A DNA stretch of 64,000 bases. Origin: Chryseobacterium gwangjuense (GTDB taxonomy: Bacteria; Bacteroidota; Bacteroidia; Flavobacteriales; Weeksellaceae). Where the stretch lies: positions 372,001 through 436,000 of the forward strand of contig NZ_JAJTNP010000004.1 of the NCBI RefSeq assembly GCF_021311115.1, in the 5' to 3' direction. Made by a program: the position numbers and the translations under genes. Position 1 is the stretch's first letter. Each line of letters opens with the position of its first letter. The notes under the pieces are model-generated. The model was not told where the DNA came from and made no database searches. It saw only the letters and a program-made list of their open reading frames with translations. Shown piece by piece: positions 9,701 to 16,955 of this stretch.

Positions 9701-12700
9701 TGATCGATTCCGTGCTTCCTGCAACGACACACTGAGTAGGAGCATTGTAATTAACCGGATAACAGTTTTCTACTTGATCTAAAAGTGGCTTTAAAATCTC
9801 TTGTGTAGCACTTACGGCAATCATAGAACCCGGATCTCCGCCTTCTACGGAATCTAAAATTGAATGTGCACGTTTGGTACTTAGTTCAACCAGTTGCTCT
9901 TCTTCAAATACACCGGAGAAACACAATGCCGGCAATTCTCCGTAACTGTGACCTGCCAACATATCCGGAACAATACCGATGGATTGAAGGAATTTAGCTA
10001 GAGCCAAATCAACAATTCCTAAAAGCGGTTGTGCTAAACGGGTGTCTTTTATGGTTTCTTTTTGCTGTTTTAAAGTCGTTTCGTCAAAAGTTCTTGAAGG
10101 GAAAAGTACTTTTTCTAATTCAGGGTGCGAATCAATCAGTTTTCGCATTTCAGGGAAAGCTACAAACAGATCACGAGCCATATTGATTCGCTGACTGCCT
10201 TGTCCAGGGAAAAGAAATGCTACTTTACCTTCCTTTTTGTTGATTGTAAAAGTGTCTTTACTTTCAATGCCGGATAAAGCCAGTTCGATGTTCATCATCA
10301 AATGTTCCGCAGTATCTGCAACGATACTTAACTGTACTTGCTTTTCTGAACTGATCGCCAAACTGTACGCAATATTTTTTAATGAAATACTATCATTGAT
10401 TTCCAGTAAAGATTTAACTTGATTTAATTGAATTTTAGCTTCCTCATACGTTTCTCCACGGAAAACAAATAATTCCGAAGGCCATGATTGTAATACGGCA
10501 GAATCGTCTTCTTTAGGATGATTGGCAATTACGGTGTGGAAATTGGTTCCTCCAAAACCAAAAGCACTGATTCCCGCATAACGGTTTTTCTCGTTCCATA
10601 GTCCTGTTTCTGCATGGAAAGCAAATGGACTTGTTTCGGCATCATAATAAGCATTCGGTTTCTGAAGGTGAAGAGTTGGTGGTTTTACCCCATGATAAAC
10701 TGCTAAAGAAGCCTTTATCAATCCGGCCAATCCTGCCGCACATTTGGTATGTCCAATCTGAGTTTTTACCGAACCTAAATGAGTCTGTCCCGGTAAAGCT
10801 CCTGAACGACTGAATAAATTCGTTAATGCACTGAGTTCTGTTTTATCTCCAACCACGGTTCCTGTACCGTGTGCTTCAACCAATCCAATAGAGGCTGCAC
10901 TGATTCCGGCTTGGGTATATGCTCTTTCCAATGCTCGAACCTGACCGATTTTCCTTGGTGCCGTAAGACCCAAAGCTTTACCGTCACTGGATCCTCCCAC
11001 ACCTTTGATCACCGAATAAATACGGTCACCATCACGCAAAGCATCTTCATATCTTTTTAAGACTAAAATCGCAACACCTTCTCCAAGAGCAATTCCATCC
11101 GCTTCACTGTCAAAAGTGGCACATCTTCCTTTTCTGGAAAGGGCATGTGTACTGGAGAACATTAAATAATCGTTGATACCGTTATGTAAATCCGCTCCTC
11201 CGGCAAGAACCATGTCCGATTTGTTTAAAATCAATTCCTGACAAGCGAGTTCAATAGCGGCCAAAGAAGAGGCACAAGCTGCATCTACGGTGAAGTTTCT
11301 TCCGCCAAGATCTAGACGGTTGGTGATTCTTCCCGCAATAACGTTCGCTAAAATTCCAGGGAAGGAATCTTCTGTGGTATGAGGAAAGGCTTCTTTTACT
11401 TCTTCATGAAGTTCTCCGAAAACCTGTTTGTAATATCCTCTGAAACTGTAACTGTTGGCAAGATCATTACCGCCTTCAGCTCCGATGATTACGGATATAT
11501 TTTCTCTGTTGAAATTTTTTTCACCGTAACCTGCATCCTCCATGGCACGTTTGGCTACCAATAAAGTCAATAATTGCGTGGGTTCGATGGCAGCAAGAGA
11601 TTGTGGCGGAATTCCGAATGCCAACGGATCAAAATCAATTTTTGGAATGAATCCGCCCCATTTTGAATGGGAAACATCGGCTTCGTTAGAATCCGGTTTA
11701 TAATAAAGATCTTTATTCCACCTTTCGTCGGGAACTTCCGTTATGCTGTCTTTTCCTGTAATAATATTTCTCCAGTATTCTTCCAGGTTTTTTGCTTCAG
11801 GGAAAATACATTCCATTCCGATAATGGCAATATCTAGCGGCTTTTCGACTGAATTTGGTTCTTCTGATAAGGTTGCATTTTGAATGTATTCAAAATTATT
11901 AATGGCTACATTTTCATGAAGTTCAGCCATTGAAATGACTTTGTCGTGCATGGTGGCAACCTGACCGATCATATACATTCCAAGATCCAATTGCTCTTCT
12001 TTCGGAATATTGACTAAATGATCTCCTTGACGTTCAACGCCTTTGGCTGCAATTCTTAAACGACCGACATTTAATTTTTCAAGCTTTTCCCAAACTTCTT
12101 TTTTATCTGTTCCGGCTTCTAATAGCTTTGATTTTTCCGTGTTAAAATATTTTGCAAATGCGGTGTCTAAGCAACGGGTTTCGTGTCCCGGAGCAGTTTC
12201 GAGCAATACGGTTTCTTTTGCCTGCATGGCCTGCAATTGGAATTCATCCTGAATGGCTCCGCAAGAAACGGCTTCTTCGGTATATAAATAAGCGGTTCCC
12301 ATTAAGACTCCGACTTTTACGCCTCTTGCAGCTAACGGAGCGGCCATAATGGAAACAAAGGCTGTAGAGAAATCGTTGTGAATTCCTCCTGCAAAAAATA
12401 CGCTGATATTTTCCGGGTTGTCTTCTTTTAGGATACGTTCAATTTGTTTTTCCCAAAGAACCATGCTTGAAAGCGGACCAACGTGGCCACCGCATTCCCG
12501 TCCTTCAAAGATGAAGTTTTTGGCTCCTTCTTTTAAGAAAATATCCAAAAGGGCAGGAGAAGGAACGTGTAAGAAAGTGGTAATTCCTGCTTTTTCAAAT
12601 ATTTTTGCTTGTGCAGGTCTTCCTCCGGCAATTAAAACAACAGGAGGTTTTGCTTCTAATATATATGATGTCTGTTCTTCTCTCAATTCCTGTGGGGCAA

Positions 12701-13769
12701 AACCTAAAATACCTACACCCCAGGTTTTTTCACCGGCTAATTTTTTAGTATCCATTACTAAAGATTTTGCCGAGTCTCCTTTTAATAGAGATAAAGCTAC
12801 AAAAGGTAAAGCTCCTGCTTCTGCAACCGCATTGGCAAACGACGGAACATCACTTACACGAGTCATGGGTCCTTGTGCGATCGGATATTTTATGCCTAAT
12901 TCCTTAGCTAAGATGTTATCCTGATCAATTACCTGAAGAGCTTTTGCCTGCCTCAAATGACCATACATGGCTTCTTTAAATCCAAAGACTAATTTTTTCA
13001 GAGTTTTAAAATCCTCATACAAGTCAGTTGCTAATGAAATGTCTTGTCCCATAGGAATATAACTTTTACTGATATCAAAACCAGTAAAATATTGGGTAAG
13101 TTCTTCTGGGGTTATCTTCTCTGGTAATGCAGGTGAATTGGGCCTTACCAATACACGATGATCTGCAATGATCTTAGTTTCAGTTCCGTTGAGTTTTGAA
13201 CATAGGTCTTTTATATCCTGAGGAACATTGCTTTCCGGAAATAAAGCTAACTGGCTGTCCAAAACAATACCAGTTGCGCCCAAAGCTTTTACCGCAGCTG
13301 CAGTATGAAGTCCGACTCCTCCTTGTACCCAAACCGGGATATCGGTAATTTCTTTGATGACACGCTGAAATAATACAAACGTTGATTCATAACCGACCAA
13401 ACCTCCGGATTCATTTCCTTTGATGATGATACCTTTTGCGCCTGATTGCTCAGCCTGTTTGGCTTCCTCTAAGTTACTTACCTGGTAAATGAACGGTATG
13501 TCCCAGGATGGGTTTACCGGGGTTTGAATCGGTAGGATAGCAAACTGTACTTTTTCCGAAATATTGAGAGAAGTCAATTGGTCATTGGAGATATGAATAC
13601 CATAATGAGGTATATCAGTTTTATCAAGCAGACTAAGTGATTCCTGGGCGATCACTGGCTCATGTCCTAAGCTTAATACAGGGAACGCATTTGCTTCATG
13701 GAGTTTAATAATAAGATTAACATCCGGTTTCTCAAAAGGAGTTAATCCAATAATGGTTAAGTTTTTCAT
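6765..13769 (-). CDS. Type I PKS/PUFA-synthase-like megasynthase: NMO/ER-like x2, KS, AT, ACP, ACP, KR
   Basis: A 2334-aa synthase and the first gene of the operon. Residues 1-270 resemble an NMO/2-nitropropane-dioxygenase barrel, but the signature reads KGNESGGLVG, with Leu where His is usual. Residues 285-640 form a second, canonical PfaD-like enoyl-reductase barrel with EGRECGGHVG near 424. The KS begins near 645 with Cys about 831 (DAACASS), EAHGTGT about 965 and GHTKCAAG. The AT has GQGSQ about 1189, GHSYGE about 1274 and FHSP about 1380. Two ACPs carry the motif ADLSIDSIKR (Ser near 1690 and 1800), a signature of PUFA-synthase carrier repeats. The C-terminal KR has GGAQGITSE about 2068 and YAAANS about 2253. 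With the DH of the next gene all reductive steps are present. A reduced or polyunsaturated acyl chain is the likely product; chain length cannot be predicted. Confidence 0.94.
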   Translation of the reverse strand: MKNLTIIGLTPFEKPDVNLIIKLHEANAFPVLSLGHEPVIAQESLSLLDKTDIPHYGIHISNDQLTSLNISEKVQFAILPIQTPVNPSWDIPFIYQVSNLEEAKQAEQSGAKGIIIKGNESGGLVGYESTFVLFQRVIKEITDIPVWVQGGVGLHTAAAVKALGATGIVLDSQLALFPESNVPQDIKDLCSKLNGTETKIIADHRVLVRPNSPALPEKITPEELTQYFTGFDISKSYIPMGQDISLATDLYEDFKTLKKLVFGFKEAMYGHLRQAKALQVIDQDNILAKELGIKYPIAQGPMTRVSDVPSFANAVAEAGALPFVALSLLKGDSAKSLVMDTKKLAGEKTWGVGILGFAPQELREEQTSYILEAKPPVVLIAGGRPAQAKIFEKAGITTFLHVPSPALLDIFLKEGAKNFIFEGRECGGHVGPLSSMVLWEKQIERILKEDNPENISVFFAGGIHNDFSTAFVSIMAAPLAARGVKVGVLMGTAYLYTEEAVSCGAIQDEFQLQAMQAKETVLLETAPGHETRCLDTAFAKYFNTEKSKLLEAGTDKKEVWEKLEKLNVGRLRIAAKGVERQGDHLVNIPKEEQLDLGMYMIGQVATMHDKVISMAELHENVAINNFEYIQNATLSEEPNSVEKPLDIAIIGMECIFPEAKNLEEYWRNIITGKDSITEVPDERWNKDLYYKPDSNEADVSHSKWGGFIPKIDFDPLAFGIPPQSLAAIEPTQLLTLLVAKRAMEDAGYGEKNFNRENISVIIGAEGGNDLANSYSFRGYYKQVFGELHEEVKEAFPHTTEDSFPGILANVIAGRITNRLDLGGRNFTVDAACASSLAAIELACQELILNKSDMVLAGGADLHNGINDYLMFSSTHALSRKGRCATFDSEADGIALGEGVAILVLKRYEDALRDGDRIYSVIKGVGGSSDGKALGLTAPRKIGQVRALERAYTQAGISAASIGLVEAHGTGTVVGDKTELSALTNLFSRSGALPGQTHLGSVKTQIGHTKCAAGLAGLIKASLAVYHGVKPPTLHLQKPNAYYDAETSPFAFHAETGLWNEKNRYAGISAFGFGGTNFHTVIANHPKEDDSAVLQSWPSELFVFRGETYEEAKIQLNQVKSLLEINDSISLKNIAYSLAISSEKQVQLSIVADTAEHLMMNIELALSGIESKDTFTINKKEGKVAFLFPGQGSQRINMARDLFVAFPEMRKLIDSHPELEKVLFPSRTFDETTLKQQKETIKDTRLAQPLLGIVDLALAKFLQSIGIVPDMLAGHSYGELPALCFSGVFEEEQLVELSTKRAHSILDSVEGGDPGSMIAVSATQEILKPLLDQVENCYPVNYNAPTQCVVAGSTESINKLMEVLKQERISAKKLEVACAFHSPLLAKSKDLYADVLKDIPFQEMQIPVWSNTTAESYPTKASEIKERLTDHLVQPVRFVEELQAMYEDGARIFIEVGPGKVLTGLTKSCLDKDQLTLFVEDNNGNKLTHLLSMLAQYLGTGRNFNIASLFNGRNAQLIQIDQPELYKKNPAIWRVNGQTAHPTTGTLPNNGALPIINPIQMNNYTHNTQAPATESQSTQERMLQEYLNSMKMMIQAQRDVMLSFLGQHPQVNPAPVVYTSPVPVQSNNQTPVISTPQSNGAEKNGIIPTKTVAPVKDIKALLMQVVSDKTGYPQEMLGMEMDLEADLSIDSIKRVEIIGTLKNELGGLKIDQANEDTIMEQLAAIKTLSGLVNWFTEYTGTSATSQKTAAEEVKTVNTQAQSKTLSLEELQTAILDIVSEKTGYPKEMLGLDLDMEADLSIDSIKRMEIIADLKTKIGFGQDLEQADDLMEKLAAIKTLNGLASWIHEINGNSTPEPAKNELSRLRFDLTPTGVSSVENTEILKGKRFAITQDNSQQTLAIKNELEKHGAIAELINSENDLTVFDGLIILDIFSSEVKHSIIDHVDMIKRMDLEKAKWIYLISDIPANIQELTDTTLLRHYKGHPGLFKSLAREFEQTNCRLISLSTSEEIDNIAEITLKEILSTDKPAEIIYKNNTRHKVDIIPSPLSNSLQESNIQLDKDSVVLVLGGAQGITSELVKHMSQTYPCNYILVGRSKDPKNEVSEFKELEMMKTKEEIRAFLIKSGKFTSPSDIEKETTKVFKNNQILSTIRDMEKLGNTVVYQSLDLCDENGLSDLINSIYEKYNRLDGVIHGAGLLEDKLFKQKTTTSFGRVFDTKVKPLRVLAEKLRTDCQFVVLFSSIASVYGNKGQTDYAAANSVLDDYANALNKKLKGKVISINWGPWKGAGMVSSSLESEYERRGISLIPLDQGKEIFLNEIQYGTESQVLIMSGNNW

Positions 13770-13800
13770 TGTGTTGTTGATATTGAATAGTGGAAGGGGG

Positions 13801-13854
13801 CTTCATAATAAACATCAAACCTATCGTTGTAAAAATTGATAGTTCATTATGAAG
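13801..13854 (-). promoter_or_regulatory. Putative promoter of the lipid/PKS operon inside nested inverted repeats
   Basis: On the minus strand the -7 box TAGGTTTG lies at 13823-13816, matching TAnnTTTG, about 47 bp before the megasynthase start; no good -33 element is seen. Around it are two nested perfect inverted repeats: CTTCATAAT at 13801-13809 with ATTATGAAG at 13846-13854, and inside them CTATC at 13821-13825 with GATAG at 13838-13842. The outer arms fall near the expected start site and near -40, a layout that fits an operator pair. Function is inferred. Confidence 0.45.
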
Positions 13855-13886
13855 GGATAAAAGTAGTTAATTTTTATGATATTTTC

Positions 13887-13924
13887 AATGATAAAGGATA
13901 TTTGGTAATAATTTTTTAACATGA
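13887..13924 (+). repeat. 38-bp direct repeat, copy A
   Basis: Matches 14140-14177 at 34 of 38 positions in the same orientation; the shared core is TTTGGTAATAATTT followed by TTAACATGA. The two copies lie 253 bp apart, both upstream of the PKS operon. They may be sites for a DNA-binding regulator or a remnant of local duplication. Confidence 0.7.
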
Positions 13925-14139
13925 TTGAAATATTGAATATAAACAGCTCGTAGTCAGTTTGTTATGCGTGTTCAATGTGGTTTGTTCGATTAAAGTCATT
14001 TTTATCATGGAGAATTAGTTTTTGTAATATTGATGTTATTAGGTAATACAAGAGGGTTTTTGAATGAAAATGAACTTTTTTTTCATTAGACTGTGAGTAA
14101 AATGCCTGATATAAAAGAATTTATTTCTATTATATTGTT

Positions 14140-14177
14140 AATGATAAAGATAATTTGGTAATAATTTATTAACATGA
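14140..14177 (+). repeat. 38-bp direct repeat, copy B
   Basis: Second copy of the repeat at 13887-13924. It differs only at repeat positions 11-13 and 30. The flanking sequence is not similar, so the match is confined to this block. Confidence 0.7.
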
Positions 14178-14557
14178 AAATTATATTCTATATACGATTA
14201 ATGTGTATAGTTTATAATCTGCTTCTTAGAATTAAGAATGTATCGTCTAGTGGGTATAGATAACAAATGTATGAATAAAAATAAAATATTTCAATATTTT
14301 GAGATTTGTTTTTTTTGATAGGGAAGTAGGTAAAGCTATAGTATTGGAAAGTTCTTGATTATTTGATATATAATAAATGATATAACTCTTAATTCTTATG
14401 TCAGGGGAGATTTCTACTTACGTATATTGTATAGCGATTAATTTTTTATAAAAAATATTTAAATTGCTTATATTCAGATTGTTATTTGTTTTCTTTTTAA
14501 GATTCTTAAATGGTTTTCAGCATATTGCTCAATAAATAATCTATTATTTGCTACATA

Positions 14558-14581
14558 ATTAGTTTTAAACTAATACTTTTG
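14558..14581 (+). promoter_or_regulatory. Putative promoter with a palindromic operator for the 599-aa protein gene
   Basis: The -7 box TACTTTTG (14574-14581) fits TAnnTTTG. Directly before it is the perfect palindrome ATTAGTTTTAAACTAAT (14558-14574), which overlaps the box by one base. A TTTG at 14547-14550 is 23 bp upstream, slightly too far for an ideal -33. A repressor bound at the palindrome would block the promoter (inference). Confidence 0.45.
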
Positions 14582-14638
14582 CATCAGTGAATCAGTTGAT
14601 GGGAATTTAAGGTAAACATTATTTTAATCAATAGTAAA

Positions 14639-16438
14639 ATGATCAAAAAACCTTTGCACAATTTCCATATTCCCGTGATGGGTTTGGCTTACACGATAGA
14701 CAGTCCTATCCGTGTGGCGCAGTACGGTATTTCTTCCGTAGTTTCTATAATTGATGATGAGATTATAGAGAAAATGAAAAATTTTTACAATAAGAAGTTC
14801 AATCTGACTTACTCGAGTATTTCAACTATGATTGACGACTATCGTGCCAAGAGAATTACCGCGTATTTGGACATGATGGATGATATTGTAAATGAAAAAT
14901 TTGAAACGTTCAAAGAAGAAATTTCTAAAAACAAAACGGCTTTGAAAAGTTTTGTGGAAATGCTTCCCAATACCTCGGAGATTAAAAAGAATCTTCAAAA
15001 TCTCCTGAATCAAAAAGGAAATAGTACTTCTGTCATTAAAAATTGTATTGAAAATAATCTTTCTCCCGGAAATATTGATGTCAATATTATGACGAAAGTT
15101 GACAAAGATAATTTTAAGAACAATGAGCAATTACCTGTAATGTATAATGATGCTCATGCTTCATTGCGGGGTTTTGCTAAAAGTAAATTATCTTCCTCTA
15201 TGGTGCTTTCTGCGGGAATGAATCCCCGTTTATACAGCTATATTGAAGAATTTGACGATTTTTTTCCTGATGAAAACAGTCTCCTTAAAAAGAAAATCAT
15301 TCTAAAAGTTAGCGATTTTCGTTCGGCAATGATTCAGGGGAATTTTTTTGCAAAAAAAGGACTTTGGGTTTCGGAATACAGAATTGAATCCGGCTTAAAC
15401 TGTGGTGGCCATGCCTTTGCAACAGAAGGTTGGTTGCTTGGCCCGATCATGGAGGAATTTAAGCAAAGAAAAAATGAATTAATAGCATCTTCTCATGCTT
15501 TAATGATAAAAGCTTTAGAACAAAAAGGGAGATATTCGGTTTCAGAACCTTTAGAAATGAAGATTACGGTTCAGGGTGGAGTAGGAACCTCTGAAGAACA
15601 TGATTTTCTTTTAGAAACGTATAATGTTGACAGTATTGGTTGGGGATCCCCGTTTTTACTGGTTCCGGAAGCAACTTCTGTAGATAAAGAAACAAGAGAA
15701 TTGCTTGTCAAATCGAAAGAGAAAGATTTTTATTTGAGCAATCTTTCACCTTTGGGGGTGCCTTTTAATACTATAAAAGGAACATCGAACGATATTATCC
15801 GACAAGAAAAACAAAAGAGAAACCGTTATGGAAGTTCGTGCCCGAAGAAATTGCTGGCTTTAAGCAAAGAATATTCAGCAGAAGGAATGTGTACGGCTTC
15901 TAAAAAATATCAGGAGATAAAGTTCGCAGAACTGGAGGTGGAAAAAGAAGAGATCCCAAAAGAAGTATATCAAAAAAGAAAAGAAAATATTACGGAAAAG
16001 GCCTGTCTTTGTGTGGGGTTAGTCAATGCTGCCTATCTCGAAAATAATATGGAAGTAAAAGGAGAGAAGCAGGGTGTTGTGATTTGCCCGGGACCGAATC
16101 TTGCCTATTTTGATAAAGAAGTTTCCCTTTCGAAAATGGTGAAGCATATCTATGGAAATGAAAATATTCTTCCTGAAAATGATCGACCGAATATGTTTAT
16201 AAATGAATTAAAAATGTACATTGATCATTTGAGAAAAGATATTAAAGGCTTTTCAGGAGCGCTGACGAATTCTCAAATTAAAAAATGGAAAACTTTTAAA
16301 GAAAATATTCTGGAGGGAATTACTTATTATGAAAGTCTTTTTAGAAAAACGGTTTTTTTTAAAACGGATGTACATTTAAATAATCAACTGCAGGAAAATA
16401 AACGAATAATATTAGAAATCGAAATTCCCGAGATTTAA
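14639..16438 (+). CDS. Conserved-looking unknown protein with NMO/FMN TIM-barrel-like motifs
   Basis: A 599-aa protein with no signal peptide or membrane segment and no confident family match. Several pieces look like a nitronate-monooxygenase or PfaD-type flavin barrel. The start IPVMGLAYTIDSPIRVAQYG resembles the first strand and helix of that fold. GLNCGGHAFATEG near residue 254 resembles the GGH phosphate/catalytic motif, and ITVQGGVGTSEEHDFLL followed by VDSIGWGSPF (about 310-345) resembles the late GGIGT...GTRF motif. Residues about 60-190 form a charged helical insert, and Cys residues cluster near SCPKK, GMCTAS and ACLCVG. It diverges from the PKS operon, whose first gene has two NMO-like barrels, so a shared role is possible but unproven. 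It ends at an intrinsic terminator. It may equally be an unrelated housekeeping flavoprotein. Confidence 0.75.
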   Translation: MIKKPLHNFHIPVMGLAYTIDSPIRVAQYGISSVVSIIDDEIIEKMKNFYNKKFNLTYSSISTMIDDYRAKRITAYLDMMDDIVNEKFETFKEEISKNKTALKSFVEMLPNTSEIKKNLQNLLNQKGNSTSVIKNCIENNLSPGNIDVNIMTKVDKDNFKNNEQLPVMYNDAHASLRGFAKSKLSSSMVLSAGMNPRLYSYIEEFDDFFPDENSLLKKKIILKVSDFRSAMIQGNFFAKKGLWVSEYRIESGLNCGGHAFATEGWLLGPIMEEFKQRKNELIASSHALMIKALEQKGRYSVSEPLEMKITVQGGVGTSEEHDFLLETYNVDSIGWGSPFLLVPEATSVDKETRELLVKSKEKDFYLSNLSPLGVPFNTIKGTSNDIIRQEKQKRNRYGSSCPKKLLALSKEYSAEGMCTASKKYQEIKFAELEVEKEEIPKEVYQKRKENITEKACLCVGLVNAAYLENNMEVKGEKQGVVICPGPNLAYFDKEVSLSKMVKHIYGNENILPENDRPNMFINELKMYIDHLRKDIKGFSGALTNSQIKKWKTFKENILEGITYYESLFRKTVFFKTDVHLNNQLQENKRIILEIEIPEI

Positions 16439-16447
16439 TCTATTGAT

Positions 16448-16480
16448 AAAACCTTCAAATAAATTGAAGGTTTTATTTTT
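16448..16480 (+). terminator. Intrinsic terminator after the 599-aa protein gene
   Basis: A perfect 11-bp stem, AAAACCTTCAA at 16448-16458 with TTGAAGGTTTT at 16464-16474, a 5-nt loop and a T-rich tail. It begins 10 bp after the stop codon. Confidence 0.85.
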
Positions 16481-16552
16481 AATGTAAGTCAACTTTTTAT
16501 ATCCTGAAATCTAGACTTATATTGATTTTTTAGAGGTTTGTCTTGAAAATAT

Positions 16553-16583
16553 TTTGTCAGAATAAAAAAAGATCCTATATTTG
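16553..16583 (+). promoter_or_regulatory. Promoter of tRNA-Ser
   Basis: A textbook Bacteroidota promoter: TTTG at 16553-16556, 19 bp, then the -7 box TATATTTG at 16576-16583. The tRNA begins 35 bp after the -7 box. Confidence 0.75.
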
Positions 16584-16617
16584 CACCACTGAAAACGACG
16601 ATAGAATCGTAGTTTAT

Positions 16618-16705
16618 GGAGAGTTGGCAGAGTGGTCGATTGCGGCAGTCTTGAAAACTGTTGACTGTAACAGGTCCGGGGGTTCGAATCCCTCACTCTC
16701 CGCCA
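16618..16705 (+). tRNA. tRNA-Ser (anticodon TGA)
   Basis: An 88-nt class II tRNA. The acceptor stem GGAGAGT pairs with ACTCTCC, the anticodon loop CTTGAAA gives anticodon TGA, a long variable arm follows, the T-loop is GGTTCGAATCC, and the discriminator G is followed by an encoded CCA. A tyrosine recombinase gene lies 250 bp downstream, so the tRNA 3' end may be an integration site. No second copy of the 3' end was found in the window. Confidence 0.97.
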
Positions 16706-16726
16706 GTTGGGAAACCAAAATAAGCT

Positions 16727-16764
16727 AAAACGCTGTAAACATTAATGTTTGCAGCGTTTTTTGT
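16727..16764 (+). terminator. Intrinsic terminator after tRNA-Ser
   Basis: A 16-bp stem with one G-T pair (AAAACGCTGTAAACAT with ATGTTTGCAGCGTTTT), a 2-nt loop as written, and a following T tract. It starts 22 bp after the tRNA. Confidence 0.85.
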
Positions 16765-16809
16765 TTTAGCGCTAGTATCAAAAAAAGTCAAAATAGATCA
16801 TATAAATTA

Positions 16810-16852
16810 TGACCTATTTAGTGACCTATCGTGAAAATTGAAAAGAGGTCAC
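16810..16852. other. Possible recombinase arm-type or att-region repeats
   Basis: TGACCTAT occurs twice as a direct repeat (16810-16817 and 16822-16829), and GGTCAC at 16847-16852 is the inverse of GTGACC at 16821-16826. The cluster lies between the tRNA and the recombinase gene, where an attL with accessory sites would be expected. The assignment is speculative. Confidence 0.3.
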
Positions 16853-16955
16853 TGAAAATTCAGGAAAACCTGACCAATAGGCAGTCTAACGATTGTACAT
16901 CTTGTAAAAAGTGGTAACAAAAAGTAAATTATTTAACAATTAAAGTTATCACACA

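Larger units (their letters stand above)
13770..14638. other. 869-bp divergent intergenic region with repeats, no gene seen
   Basis: This very AT-rich stretch separates the lipid/PKS operon from the 599-aa protein gene. No convincing coding frame or RNA gene was found. It holds the inverted repeats around the operon promoter (13801-13854), a 38-bp direct repeat (13887-13924 and 14140-14177), and a palindrome plus -7 box for the rightward gene (14558-14581). The length and density of signals suggest regulated divergent promoters. Confidence 0.6.

Noticed and set aside
12418-12924. 168-aa plus-strand frame
   Set aside because: Antisense shadow of the enoyl-reductase barrel of the megasynthase; the minus-strand frame carries clear motifs.
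14822-15130. 102-aa minus-strand frame
   Set aside because: Antisense shadow of the 599-aa protein; rich in Phe and Ile, with no promoter or family features.
16543-16728. 61-aa frame over tRNA-Ser
   Set aside because: It spans the tRNA and its promoter, which explain the sequence fully.
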